NCBI GenBank assembly: GCA_039980455.1
Contig: JBDXCG010000004.1
Location: 868,001 to 932,000 of the forward strand
From: CALINF01 sp039980455
GTDB lineage: Bacteria > Pseudomonadota > Gammaproteobacteria > Pseudomonadales > Halieaceae
Direction of reading: 5' to 3'
Length of the DNA: 64,000 nucleotides
Part shown: one piece after another, positions 25,015 to 33,651 of the stretch
How the letters are laid out: each line of letters begins with the position of its first letter
How positions within the stretch are numbered: the first letter of the stretch is position 1
Program-made: the position numbers and the translations under genes
The notes under the pieces: model-generated
Seen by the model: only the letters and a program-made list of their open reading frames with translations
Told to the model about the DNA's origin: nothing
Database searches by the model: none

Positions 25015-26181
25015 TTAGGCCCAGCGATTGATCAGGGAAGCAACGCCGCGACCCAGGGTGGCAGCCTGCTCATCCTCCAGGATCAGCGGGGGTAGAAGCC
25101 GAATGGTGTTACCGGCTGTCACGTTGATTAGCAAGCCCGCTTCCAGTGCCAGCGCACTGAGTTCAGTACAGGGTCGTGCCAGTTCTATTCCGAGCATCAG
25201 GCCGCGACCCCGAACCTCTACGACTGCCTCGGGAGCAGTAATTGCCTCTTCAAATGAGGTGCGGATAATAGTGCCAAGATGGGTAGCGCGGGTCGCGAGA
25301 CCCTCTTCGGTTAGGGTGTCGATCACAGCCTGTGCCGCCGCACAGGCCAGCGGGTTGCCGCCATAAGTAGAGCCGTGATTGCCACCTGAGAAAGTCTGGG
25401 AGGCGGCAGACCGAGCGAGACAGGCGCCTATCGGAACGCCATTGCCCAGACCTTTGGCCGTCGTCACCACATCGGGCATAAACCCCAGGTTTTGATAGGC
25501 GAAGTAAGTGCCGGTGCGCCCGTTGCCACTTTGTACCTCGTCGAGCATCAGCAGCCAATTGTGTTCATCGCACAGCTGGCGCACGGCGAGCAGATAATCG
25601 GTGTCTAGTGGGCGAACGCCGCCCTCACCCTGGATGGGTTCCAGCAAAACAGCAACGACATTGGTATTGTTCGCGGCGATTTGTGCGATAGCCTGAACGT
25701 CGTTAACAGGTGCGCGTATAAAGCCACTAACGAGCGGTTCAAAACCGGCCTGTATTTTGCGGTTGCCGGTGGCTGTCAAGGTTGCCAGCGTACGCCCATG
25801 GAAAGCGTGCTCCAACACGATGATGGCCGGGCGCTCCACGCCGCGCTGATGACCATAAAGTCGCGCCAGCTTTATCGCGGCCTCGTTGGCCTCTGCACCT
25901 GAATTGCCGAAGAAGCAGTTGTCCATTCCCGCAACTTGGGTCAGGCTCTCGGCCAGCTTTTCCTGAGCTGCGATGTGATAAAGGTTGGACGTGTGCAACA
26001 AGCGGGAGGATTGCTCATGAATTGCCGATGTCACGCGCGGGTGCGCGTGGCCAAGATTGGTCACGCCGATACCGCAAATGCCATCCAGATAGCGTTGCCC
26101 CGACGTATCAAACAGGTAAGGGCCTTCGCCATGGGTGAATGTCACCGGTAGCGGCGCATAGGTAGGCATCAGGCCGGACAT
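25015..26181 (-). CDS. argD: Acetylornithine/succinyldiaminopimelate-type aminotransferase
   Basis: 388 residues of the class III PLP aminotransferase family. FGNSGAEANEAAIKLAR binds cofactor phosphate, LLMLDEVQSGNGRTG carries the PLP-contacting Asp, and the Schiff-base lysine is in TTAKGLGNG. It converts N-acetylglutamate semialdehyde to N-acetylornithine. The ATG at 26181 has GGGAG upstream; ATG 26169 is an alternative. It is first gene of argD-argF, with a terminator-like hairpin in its 5' leader. Confidence 0.92.
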   Translation of the reverse strand: MSGLMPTYAPLPVTFTHGEGPYLFDTSGQRYLDGICGIGVTNLGHAHPRVTSAIHEQSSRLLHTSNLYHIAAQEKLAESLTQVAGMDNCFFGNSGAEANEAAIKLARLYGHQRGVERPAIIVLEHAFHGRTLATLTATGNRKIQAGFEPLVSGFIRAPVNDVQAIAQIAANNTNVVAVLLEPIQGEGGVRPLDTDYLLAVRQLCDEHNWLLMLDEVQSGNGRTGTYFAYQNLGFMPDVVTTAKGLGNGVPIGACLARSAASQTFSGGNHGSTYGGNPLACAAAQAVIDTLTEEGLATRATHLGTIIRTSFEEAITAPEAVVEVRGRGLMLGIELARPCTELSALALEAGLLINVTAGNTIRLLPPLILEDEQAATLGRGVASLINRWA

Positions 26182-26203
26182 GTTGAGCTACTCCCAAAAA
26201 CGC

Positions 26204-26224
26204 AAAAAGGCAGCTGTGGCTGCC
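26204..26224 (-). terminator. Terminator-like hairpin in the argD leader (possible attenuator)
   Basis: On the minus strand: GGCAGC (26224-26219), loop CACA, GCTGCC (26214-26209), then TTTTT (26208-26204) and, after GCG, a second T-run. It lies between the probable argD promoter and the argD ATG. No minus-strand gene ends upstream, because grxD is divergent. Premature termination or a 5' stabilising hairpin are both possible. Confidence 0.5.
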
Positions 26225-26236
26225 TATTAAAGACAG

Positions 26237-26265
26237 AGCATATCGCCGAAACAGGAGTTTGGCAA
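26237..26265 (-). promoter_or_regulatory. Probable sigma-70 promoter of argD-argF
   Basis: On the minus strand TTGCCA (26265-26260) and TATGCT (26242-26237) are separated by 17 bp, matching five and four of six consensus bases. The predicted start would be about six bases before the terminator-like hairpin. No ArgR box was recognised. Confidence 0.5.
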
Positions 26266-26363
26266 TTCCCGGCAACTGGACGCGATTTTTGCGACCGAAG
26301 TCGTTAGAATGGCGCGCCCGGGATGCCCCGGAGTGAGCTGGTAACAAGAGAGCAGAGACAACA

Positions 26364-26696
26364 ATGGAAATTATTGAAACCATCGAAGAGCAAATAGCGT
26401 CTAATCCCATCTTGGTTTACATGAAGGGTTCGCCCAATCAGCCTCAGTGCGGCTTTTCGGCCCGCACCGTACAGGCGTTGATGGCCTGTGGTGAGCGCTT
26501 TGCTTATGTAGACATCCTGTCCAATCCAGACATTCGCGCCAATCTGCCGGCATACGCGAACTGGCCGACATTCCCACAGTTGTGGGTAGCCGGCGAGTTG
26601 ATAGGCGGTTGTGACATCGTGACCGAAATGCACGAGTCAGGCGAGCTACAGACGCTGATTAAGGACACCGCTGCAGCATCGCAGAGCGCTGAGTAG
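26364..26696 (+). CDS. grxD: Monothiol glutaredoxin (Grx4 type)
   Basis: 110 residues with the monothiol active site CGFS in MKGSPNQPQCGFSARTVQ, then WPTFPQLWVAGELIGGCDIV, the glutathione-binding segment. CGFS glutaredoxins bind a 2Fe-2S cluster with glutathione and hand clusters to acceptors such as BolA. It is divergent from argD and convergent with bfr, 7 bp apart. The iron-storage neighbours fit an Fe-S role. Confidence 0.95.
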   Translation: MEIIETIEEQIASNPILVYMKGSPNQPQCGFSARTVQALMACGERFAYVDILSNPDIRANLPAYANWPTFPQLWVAGELIGGCDIVTEMHESGELQTLIKDTAAASQSAE

Positions 26697-26703
26697 GATC
26701 TAC

Positions 26704-27186
26704 TCAGGCGGGTTTGACGGTTTCCATGGCGGTCTGCAGGTAGTTCTGTAGGCCGACTTTGTCTATCAGGCTGATCTGGGTTTCCAGCCAGTCGATGTGC
26801 TCTTCTTCTGCTTCCATGATTTCTACGAACAGATCGCGCGACACGTAATCGCCCACTGACTCGGAGTAGGCGACAGCTGCACGCAAATCGTTGTGTGCCA
26901 CATGCTCCAATTTCAGATCACAGGCCAGCATCTCTGCTGTGTTCTCTCCGATCATCAATTTACCCAGATCCTGCATATTGGGTAATCCTTCCAGGAACAG
27001 AATGCGCTCAACGAGCTTGTCGGCGTGCTTCATCTCGTCTATCGATTCGTGATATTCGTGGTCTGCCAGTTCTTTTAAACCCCAGTCCTTGTACATGCGC
27101 GCATGCAAAAAGTACTGATTAATGGCTACGAGTTCGTTGCCAAGAATGGTGTTGAGGTGAGCTATAACCTGTGGATCGCCTTTCAT
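26704..27186 (-). CDS. bfr: Bacterioferritin
   Basis: 160 residues from the ATG at 27186, which has AAGGAG nine bases upstream; the longer open frame is rejected. Ferroxidase ligands E18, E51 and H54 are visible, with the heme-binding Met at position 52 (DEMKH). The chain matches bacterioferritin along its length. It oxidises and stores iron in a 24-mer shell. A 21-bp Fur-like palindrome lies 89-109 bp upstream, and its release partner bfd is the next gene upstream. Confidence 0.96.
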   Translation of the reverse strand: MKGDPQVIAHLNTILGNELVAINQYFLHARMYKDWGLKELADHEYHESIDEMKHADKLVERILFLEGLPNMQDLGKLMIGENTAEMLACDLKLEHVAHNDLRAAVAYSESVGDYVSRDLFVEIMEAEEEHIDWLETQISLIDKVGLQNYLQTAMETVKPA

Positions 27187-27274
27187 TTGAGTCTCCTTGT
27201 GTAAACGCCGATCATGGTGCCCTTGGAGCGCGCCCAAGTCAACATAAGTGTTTGATAACAAAGGAAAACATTAA

Positions 27275-27295
27275 TGATAATCGTTACGATTATCA
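27275..27295. promoter_or_regulatory. Fur box upstream of bfr
   Basis: A perfect palindrome: TGATAATCG (27275-27283), TTA, CGATTATCA (27287-27295). It closely follows the Fur consensus GATAATGATAATCATTATC. It lies between the bfd stop and the bfr start, so bfr probably has its own iron-responsive promoter. Confidence 0.8.
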
Positions 27296-27319
27296 TGTAG
27301 GCAGGTGAGGGGGTTTTGG

Positions 27320-27523
27320 CTAGCTGATCGCGTAGAACAACGACTGGTTGTCGACTTTTGGGTGCAGAGATTGGCGAACGATCTCGCTGGCCAGTTCGCC
27401 ACATCTGCCGCACTGGCTGGCAACGCCCAGCGTATTGCGGACTTCGTGAACCGAGCTGGCACCATCTTCAACCGCGGCGCGGATTTGGGTGTCGGTAATG
27501 CCCTTGCAGATGCAGACGTACAT
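27320..27523 (-). CDS. bfd: Bacterioferritin-associated ferredoxin
   Basis: 67 residues with the BFD-type 2Fe-2S cysteines in the order CIC near the N-terminus (C4, C6) and CGRC (C38, C41). It reads MYVCICKGITDTQIRAAVEDG at the start. Bfd reduces ferric iron in the bacterioferritin core so that it can be mobilised. Paired with bfr on the same strand, with a Fur-like site upstream of its own start. Confidence 0.95.
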   Translation of the reverse strand: MYVCICKGITDTQIRAAVEDGASSVHEVRNTLGVASQCGRCGELASEIVRQSLHPKVDNQSLFYAIS

Positions 27524-27575
27524 AATGTGGCGGCCTGTCGTTGACGCTGAATTGATGATGGGTCCAAGTTAATGC

Positions 27576-27594
27576 TAATGAGAATGATTGTCAA
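27576..27594. promoter_or_regulatory. Fur box upstream of bfd
   Basis: TAATGAGAATGATTGTCAA, 53 bp before the bfd start, matches the Fur 19-mer in most positions. It fits induction of bfd under iron starvation, when stored iron must be released. Confidence 0.7.
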
Positions 27595-27785
27595 TAAGAT
27601 TCTCGTTGGGATTGTGCGGGTGACGTCTGCGCGTGCTCGCGCGGCAAATACGGTTGTGAGATGCATAGTGCGCTGTCGTGGAGGCCATCGGGTCGCGGTG
27701 ATTTTTCGCGTAACGGCCTGACACACCCTGCCGGACCATCAGGTATAATCGCCAGCTTTCTTTGGCTGGATAGCCTGGCATCGAC

Positions 27786-29054
27786 ATGACCACGAACACT
27801 GACATAGCGTCCTATATGGCCGAACTGGGTGCTGCTGCAAGAGAGGCTGCGCGCACGGTGGCTGCCTCTTCTACTGCGGTACGAAACCTGGCGCTTGAAT
27901 CCATGCGCGATGCCATAGATGGTGCTCGAACTGAGTTGGCGCAGGCCAATGCGTCCGACATGGACCGGGGTCGTGACAATCAACTTGCACCCGCATTACT
28001 CGATCGACTAGAGCTAACACCTTCACGTATTGATGCAATGCTAGAGGGCTTGACGCAGGTTGTAGCGCTACCCGACCCAGTGGGAAGCATTACCGACATG
28101 AACACCATGCCTTCAGGTATTACCGTAGGGCGCATGCGGGTGCCGCTGGGCGTTATTGGCATCATTTACGAATCGCGACCTAATGTGACTGTTGAGGCGG
28201 CAAGCCTGTGCTTAAAGTCTGGTAACGCCAGCATACTGCGCGGTGGCTCCGAGGCGCTTGAGTCCAATCAGGCGATCGCGTCTTGTGTCGCTCAGGGTTT
28301 GTCAGCTGCCGGGTTGCCGCAAGCGGCAATTGGAATTGTTGCAACCGCTGATCGCGCGGCTGTAGGCGAATTAATCGCCATGCCCGAGTTTGTGGATGTC
28401 ATCGTACCGCGTGGAGGTAAAGGGCTGATCGAGCGTATCAGCCGCGACGCGCGCGTGCCGGTCATCAAGCATCTCGATGGGGTGTGTCATGTCTACATTG
28501 ACCAGGGTGCTGATCTCGACATGGCACATGCGATAGCACTAAACAGTAAAACCCAGCGCTATGGCACCTGTAACACGATGGAGACATTGCTCGTTGCTGA
28601 AGCTGAGGCCGATGATGTACTGCCAGCTCTGGCGCAGTCCTACAGCGATGCTGGGGTGGAAATGCGAGGCTGTGAAAAAACCTGTGCGTTGGTGCCTGCT
28701 GCCGTGGCGGCTACTGAGGAGGATTGGTCAGCGGAGTACCTGGCCCCTGTGCTATCGGTACGTATCGTCAGCGGACTCGATGAGGCGATCGATCATATTG
28801 CTCGCTACAGCTCACAGCATACTGATTCTATCGTGACGAGAGACCACCCGCGGGCGATGCGTTTTCTGCGAGAGGTCGACTCCGCCTCGGTAATGATCAA
28901 TGCCTCTACCCGACTTGCTGATGGCTTCGAGTATGGCCTGGGTGCTGAGATTGGTATTTCCACAGACAAATTGCATGCGCGCGGCCCCGTGGGTCTCGAA
29001 GGGCTGACATCGCAAAAATATGTGGTGCTTGGCGAGGGGCAGATTCGCACTTGA
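27786..29054 (+). CDS. proA: Glutamate-5-semialdehyde dehydrogenase
   Basis: 422 residues. Family blocks are GVIGIIYESRPNVTVEAASL, LKSGNASILRGGSEA and VPRGGKGLIE, with the catalytic cysteine in YGTCNTMETLLV. It reduces gamma-glutamyl phosphate to glutamate semialdehyde, the second step of proline synthesis. A perfect TATAAT at 27744-27749 is a likely -10 element, though the -35 is weak. The stop overlaps the nadD start, opening a long co-directional cluster. Confidence 0.96.
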   Translation: MTTNTDIASYMAELGAAAREAARTVAASSTAVRNLALESMRDAIDGARTELAQANASDMDRGRDNQLAPALLDRLELTPSRIDAMLEGLTQVVALPDPVGSITDMNTMPSGITVGRMRVPLGVIGIIYESRPNVTVEAASLCLKSGNASILRGGSEALESNQAIASCVAQGLSAAGLPQAAIGIVATADRAAVGELIAMPEFVDVIVPRGGKGLIERISRDARVPVIKHLDGVCHVYIDQGADLDMAHAIALNSKTQRYGTCNTMETLLVAEAEADDVLPALAQSYSDAGVEMRGCEKTCALVPAAVAATEEDWSAEYLAPVLSVRIVSGLDEAIDHIARYSSQHTDSIVTRDHPRAMRFLREVDSASVMINASTRLADGFEYGLGAEIGISTDKLHARGPVGLEGLTSQKYVVLGEGQIRT

Positions 29055-29737
29055 GTGCCCGCCCATCAACGCAGGCGGATTCGGGCACTGCGGTGGCCGT
29101 GTTTGGTGGAACATTCAACCCCGTACACTATGGGCACCTGCGCTCGGCCATAGAGCTTGTTGAGCATTTACAACTTCATCACCTAGATCTCATGCCGTGC
29201 GCCCAGCCAGTACACAGGGAGCAGCCCGGCTGCAGTGCGGAGCACCGTGCGGCTATGGTGGAGTTGGCCGTAGCAGGCGAGCCTCGGCTGGGGTGTGATC
29301 GACGCGAGCTCGAGCGCGAGGGCCCTTCCTACAGCTACGACAGTCTGGTGGATATCCGGCAGGACCTTGGGCCGCGGCGTGGTTTGTGTCTGGTGATGGG
29401 CTGTGATGCGATTCAGGCTATCGCAACCTGGCATCGTTGGCGCGAGCTGCTCGATGTTGCTCACGTAATCGTCATTGCGCGACCTGGCTGGGCGCTGCCA
29501 ACTGAAGGTGTTGTTGCTGACTGGCTGCAGGTGCATCGCTGTACCGACCCAGCTCAACTTCACCGTCAGGCCGCTGGTCTCGTTTATGTAGAAGAATTGC
29601 GACCGCTTGCAATTTCCTCCACCGAAATTCGTAGCCTGTTACAATTGGGCCAATCGGTTCGTTACCTGCTGCCTGAGCCGGTTCTGGACTACATAGATCA
29701 GCACGACCTTTACCGACAAAAGGAAAACCCCGCATGA
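29051..29737 (+). CDS. nadD: Nicotinate-nucleotide adenylyltransferase
   Basis: 228 residues from a TTG at 29051 that overlaps the proA stop. A GTG nearer the conserved AVFGGTFNPVHYGHLR could be the real start and would remove 14 residues. The nucleotidyltransferase motifs GGTFNPVHYGH and, near the end, ISSTEIRSLL are clear. It adenylates nicotinate mononucleotide to deamido-NAD. Its stop overlaps a tiny open frame that links it to rsfS. Confidence 0.93.
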   Translation: MSARPSTQADSGTAVAVFGGTFNPVHYGHLRSAIELVEHLQLHHLDLMPCAQPVHREQPGCSAEHRAAMVELAVAGEPRLGCDRRELEREGPSYSYDSLVDIRQDLGPRRGLCLVMGCDAIQAIATWHRWRELLDVAHVIVIARPGWALPTEGVVADWLQVHRCTDPAQLHRQAAGLVYVEELRPLAISSTEIRSLLQLGQSVRYLLPEPVLDYIDQHDLYRQKENPA

Positions 29738-29760
29738 CTAACCCTTTGGAGTGTTACTGA
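29734..29760 (+). other. Eight-codon open frame between nadD and rsfS
   Basis: ATG at 29734 overlaps the nadD stop and encodes MTNPLECY before TGA at 29758-29760, five bases before the rsfS ATG. AAAGGAAAA lies about nine bases upstream of it. It may serve only to pass ribosomes from nadD to rsfS. The evidence is position and a ribosome-binding sequence, nothing more. Confidence 0.3.
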
Positions 29761-29765
29761 TCCAC

Positions 29766-30101
29766 ATGGAAGTAAGCGCATTGAAAACCTTAGTGACAGA
29801 TGCCCTCGATGATCTCAAGGCAGTCAATACCGTTGCCCTGGACGTTACTGGTATGACGGATGTTACAGACTGCTTGGTGATTGCCAGCGGTACATCAAAC
29901 CGTCACGTCAAATCATTAGCCACCAATGTCGTTGTTGAGGCCAAAAAGGCGGGTATGCCGCCGCTAGGGGTAGAGGGGGATGATGTTGGCGAGTGGGTTC
30001 TCGTTGATTTCGGCGACGTTGTACTGCACGTGATGCTGCCGGCAACGCGCGATTTTTATGACCTGGAACGACTCTGGGTTGACACAGACGTAGAGCAATA
30101 A
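29766..30101 (+). CDS. rsfS: Ribosomal silencing factor RsfS
   Basis: 111 residues from the ATG at 29766; a GTG at 29751 is an in-frame alternative. Typical segments are LVTDALDDLKAVNTVALDV, DCLVIASGTSNRHVKSLA and GEWVLVDFGDVVLHVMLP. RsfS binds L14 and blocks subunit joining under nutrient limitation. Its stop overlaps the rlmH start by one base (TAATG). Confidence 0.95.
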   Translation: MEVSALKTLVTDALDDLKAVNTVALDVTGMTDVTDCLVIASGTSNRHVKSLATNVVVEAKKAGMPPLGVEGDDVGEWVLVDFGDVVLHVMLPATRDFYDLERLWVDTDVEQ

Positions 30102-30571
30102 TGCGCCTCACCGCGCTGGCGGTGGGTACCCGTATGCCGCCGTGGGTTGAGCAGGGCGTCGATGAATATGTTCGCAGGTTGCCCAAAGAGTACCGTTTCG
30201 GATTTCGCGAGATTGCGCTGGCGCGTCGAGGTGGCGATCGCACACCACAGCAACTGTGTAATTTGGAAGGCGAGCAGTTGCTTAAGGCTATTCCAGCCGA
30301 CGACCGCGTGATAGCCCTCGATGTGCGGGGCAAGTCTTGGTCTACCGAGCAGTTAGCGGGGTATTTACGCGACTGGCAGATGAATGGAGAAAGCGTCACA
30401 TTCTTGATTGGTGGTCCCGATGGGCTATCCCAAGAGGCATTGCAGCGGTCCAATCAGCGCTGGTCGCTGAGCGATCTCACCCTGCCGCACCCCCTTGTAC
30501 GTATTTTATTAGCCGAACAGTTGTATCGGGCTTGGACAATCACAGTGAACCACCCGTATCATCGCGAGTAG
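30101..30571 (+). CDS. rlmH: 23S rRNA pseudouridine-1915 N3-methyltransferase
   Basis: 156 residues of the SPOUT family: VIALDVRGKSWSTEQLA, FLIGGPDGLS and the C-terminal AEQLYRAWTITVNHPYHR that forms the knotted SAM site. It methylates the pseudouridine at 1915 of assembled 70S ribosomes. It is coupled to rsfS by a TAATG overlap and followed closely by mrdA. Confidence 0.97.
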   Translation: MRLTALAVGTRMPPWVEQGVDEYVRRLPKEYRFGFREIALARRGGDRTPQQLCNLEGEQLLKAIPADDRVIALDVRGKSWSTEQLAGYLRDWQMNGESVTFLIGGPDGLSQEALQRSNQRWSLSDLTLPHPLVRILLAEQLYRAWTITVNHPYHRE

Positions 30572-30602
30572 TTTGTAACCCCCAGGCCAGGCTGTCGTTC
30601 GA

Positions 30603-32450
30603 ATGCCCCAGTACATAGCACTCAAGGATTCTCATCGGGAAACCCGGGTGTACAGTGCGCGCACAATCACGGCGATTGCCATCGTTTTTGGCCTGCTGTC
30701 GATTATCCTGGGGCGCTACTATTCGCTGCAGATAACGCACTTCGATACTTATCGCACGCAGTCGGATCGCAATCGGGTCCAACTTCAACCGCTGCCACCG
30801 CGCCGCGGACTTATCTACGATCGCAACGGTGTACTGCTGGCAGATAACAGGCCCAGCTATATCCTGTCTGTTGTGCGCGAGCGAGTGAGCGATCTCGATA
30901 CGACGTTGGCTGAGCTGCAGACACTGCTTCCCATTTCAGAAAGCGACCTGGACAATTTTCAGAAGAAACTCAAGCGTAGTCGGCCCTATGAGGCGGTTCC
31001 ACTGCGCTTTCGGTTAACCGAAGAAGAGCGGGCACAACTGGCGGTGAACCGTCACAGTCTGCCGGGCGTTGTCGTGGATGCTCAACTGCTGCGTCATTAT
31101 CCGCACGGTGTCCTGTTTTCACATGCGTTGGGGTATGTGGGAAGAATCAATGAGCAGGAAACCTGGGACCTGGATGAGACTGACTATCGAGGCACTTTCC
31201 ATATTGGCAAGGTCGGCGTCGAAAAGTTCTACGAAGACACCCTGCACGGCACCGTCGGTTATCAAAATGTAGAAACCAATGCGCATGGCCGTGTTTTGCG
31301 TGTACTGGAACGTTTTGATCCCGTGCCCGGCGCTGATCTAAAACTGCATCTGGATATCCGGTTACAAAAAACCGCGTATGAAGCTCTTGGCGAGCAACGT
31401 GGGGCTGTGGTGGCAATCGATCCTGCGACGGGCGGTATTCTGGCATTGGTATCGACACCGGGTTTTGATACCAACCTGTTTGTGAATGGCATCAGTTCAG
31501 TGCAGTACAGCGCGTTGCGCGACTCACCAGATGTGCCCCTTTTTAATCGGGCTGTACAAGGGCAGTACCCGCCGGGTTCTACCGTCAAGCCGATCATGGG
31601 CATGGCGGGCCTGGAGTCGGGGTTGGTTACGCCTGAGACCACTGTGGCTGATCCAGGTTGGTACCGGCTGCCCGGAGATTCACGGCGCTACCGAGACTGG
31701 ATTCTTAAAATCCGGGGTACAGGTCATGCGCCGCAAGTGGCATTGAATATGGCCATCGCCGAGTCCTGCGACGTGTATTTTTATGACCTGGCCCGCCGGC
31801 TCACCATTGATCGTATGTACGATTACATGCACCCCTATGGGCTGGGCGAAAGAACGGGCGTCGATACAACGAATGAGCGCCGAGGTGTGCTGCCTTCTAC
31901 CCGCTGGAAACGTGAGGCTATGGCGCAACCCTGGTATCCGGGCGAGACACTCAGCGCCGGTATTGGTCAAGGCTATATGTTAACCACACCGATGCAGCTT
32001 GCGGTTGCCACCAATGTGCTGGCAACGCGTGGAGAATTGCGCCAGCCGCGTCTTGTTTCGCAGGTGGATGGTGAGACGATCGCTGCACCGCTCATCGGCC
32101 AGGTAGAGGCGCATCCTGAAAACTGGGACTCAGTCCATCAGGCTATGCGCGCTGTCGTTCACAGTGAACGTGGCTCTGCTCGCAGAATCGCCAAAGGCAT
32201 ACAGTACGAAGTTGCAGGCAAGACAGGCACTGCCCAAGTCATCGGCATCGCCCAGAATGCGATCTATAGAGAAGAGGATGTGGCAGAACGGCACCGTAAT
32301 CACGGTCTGTTCATTGCATTTGCACCGCTGGAAGCACCCACCATAGCGATCGCTGTCATCGTTGAAAATGGCGGTGGCAGCAGTGCTGCCTACCCAATTG
32401 CCCGTGAAGTGATGGATACCTGGCTCGTCGGGGATGAAAGTGCTGGCTAA
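30603..32450 (+). CDS. mrdA: Penicillin-binding protein 2, elongation transpeptidase
   Basis: 615 residues. One N-terminal membrane helix (about residues 20-42) precedes the dimerisation domain and the transpeptidase. The catalytic serine is S326 in GSTVK, with SCD as the second motif and KTGTAQ as the third. PBP2 cross-links lateral-wall peptidoglycan in the elongasome with RodA, the next gene, which it overlaps by one base. The N-terminal PPRRGLIYDRNG is the usual class B PBP block. Confidence 0.97.
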   Translation: MPQYIALKDSHRETRVYSARTITAIAIVFGLLSIILGRYYSLQITHFDTYRTQSDRNRVQLQPLPPRRGLIYDRNGVLLADNRPSYILSVVRERVSDLDTTLAELQTLLPISESDLDNFQKKLKRSRPYEAVPLRFRLTEEERAQLAVNRHSLPGVVVDAQLLRHYPHGVLFSHALGYVGRINEQETWDLDETDYRGTFHIGKVGVEKFYEDTLHGTVGYQNVETNAHGRVLRVLERFDPVPGADLKLHLDIRLQKTAYEALGEQRGAVVAIDPATGGILALVSTPGFDTNLFVNGISSVQYSALRDSPDVPLFNRAVQGQYPPGSTVKPIMGMAGLESGLVTPETTVADPGWYRLPGDSRRYRDWILKIRGTGHAPQVALNMAIAESCDVYFYDLARRLTIDRMYDYMHPYGLGERTGVDTTNERRGVLPSTRWKREAMAQPWYPGETLSAGIGQGYMLTTPMQLAVATNVLATRGELRQPRLVSQVDGETIAAPLIGQVEAHPENWDSVHQAMRAVVHSERGSARRIAKGIQYEVAGKTGTAQVIGIAQNAIYREEDVAERHRNHGLFIAFAPLEAPTIAIAVIVENGGGSSAAYPIAREVMDTWLVGDESAG

Positions 32451-33592
32451 TGAGTGATTACGTACGTCAGTTGCCGCACGGGTCAAGTGACCTTGCTCGC
32501 CCGCAGAGCACGGCAGCGCGCTTTCATATTGATGTCCCCTTGCTGGTATTGCTGTTGACGCTCACCGCGCTGGGCCTAACGGTATTGTATAGCGGCTCGG
32601 GATCAGACGCCGGCGCCGTGGTACGCCAAGGACGCTATTTTCTCGTGGGTTACGTGGTGATGATCGTTGCCGCGCAGATCCGGCTGGCACAGTACATGCG
32701 ATGGGCCCCGTGGTTTTATCTGGTGGGCATTGGTTTACTCGTTGCAGTTATATTTGTCGGTGTTGGCGCGAAGGGCGCCCAGCGTTGGCTATCTCTGGGC
32801 GGCTTTAGATTTCAGCCATCGGAGATTCTCAAGCTCGTAGTACCGATGACCGTCGCATGGTTTTTGGCGGAGCGCATTTTACCGCCGCGCTTCCAGTATA
32901 TTCTGGGCTCTTTAGTGATCATTGGCATACCGGCTGCGTTGATACTCAAGCAGCCAGATCTTGGCACCGCCCTGTTGATCGCCGCCAGCGGCATGTTCGT
33001 TGTGTTCATGGCGGGTATTGGCTGGCGTTACATTTTGGGTGCCGTGGTACTCGCGGGCGCATCCATGTGGCCTGCCTGGATGTTTGTGCTCAAGGATTAC
33101 CAGAAACAACGTATCCTCACTTTGCTTAACCCCGAGAGTGACAAGCTCGGCGCGGGCTGGAATATCATTCAATCGAAAACTGCCATCGGCTCCGGCGGCT
33201 GGGCCGGTAAAGGCTGGACTCAAGGCACGCAATCGCAGCTGGACTTTCTGCCGGAGAGCCACACGGACTTTATTATCGCGGTACTCGCAGAAGAGTTTGG
33301 GCTACGCGGCGTGCTGCTTCTGCTCAGCCTGTATATTTTGATTTTGCTGCGAGGGTTCTGGATCGGCCTTCGCGCCCAGACCAGTTACGGAAGAATGCTG
33401 GCGGGCAGCCTGACACTCACCTTTTTTGTATACATCTTTGTTAACATGGGAATGGTTGCTGGTCTCCTGCCTGTTGTCGGTGTTCCGCTGCCATTAGTGA
33501 GCGCGGGTGGCACGTCCGTTGTAACGCTGATGGCGGGCTTTGGTCTGCTGATGGCCGTTGCAACGGAGCGGCGTGCCGTGGGTACCGGCTAG
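32450..33592 (+). CDS. rodA: RodA peptidoglycan glycosyltransferase (SEDS family)
   Basis: 380 residues with about ten membrane helices. SEDS markers include GAKGAQRWLSLGGFRFQPSE, LKQPDLGTALL, the conserved LPESHTDFI and VGVPLPLVSAGGTS. RodA polymerises lipid II and works with PBP2, whose gene overlaps it by the ATGA-type junction at 32450. Confidence 0.96.
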   Translation: MSDYVRQLPHGSSDLARPQSTAARFHIDVPLLVLLLTLTALGLTVLYSGSGSDAGAVVRQGRYFLVGYVVMIVAAQIRLAQYMRWAPWFYLVGIGLLVAVIFVGVGAKGAQRWLSLGGFRFQPSEILKLVVPMTVAWFLAERILPPRFQYILGSLVIIGIPAALILKQPDLGTALLIAASGMFVVFMAGIGWRYILGAVVLAGASMWPAWMFVLKDYQKQRILTLLNPESDKLGAGWNIIQSKTAIGSGGWAGKGWTQGTQSQLDFLPESHTDFIIAVLAEEFGLRGVLLLLSLYILILLRGFWIGLRAQTSYGRMLAGSLTLTFFVYIFVNMGMVAGLLPVVGVPLPLVSAGGTSVVTLMAGFGLLMAVATERRAVGTG

Positions 33593-33651
33593 CCTTGAAT
33601 GTACCGAGTAGCTACTGTGTTGTTATACGCACCAAAAGAGAGAGCACCTGA

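Noticed and set aside
26228..26242. Four-codon leader frame (MLCL) before the argD hairpin
   Set aside because: Too short, no arginine codons and no ribosome-binding sequence, so not a classical attenuator peptide.
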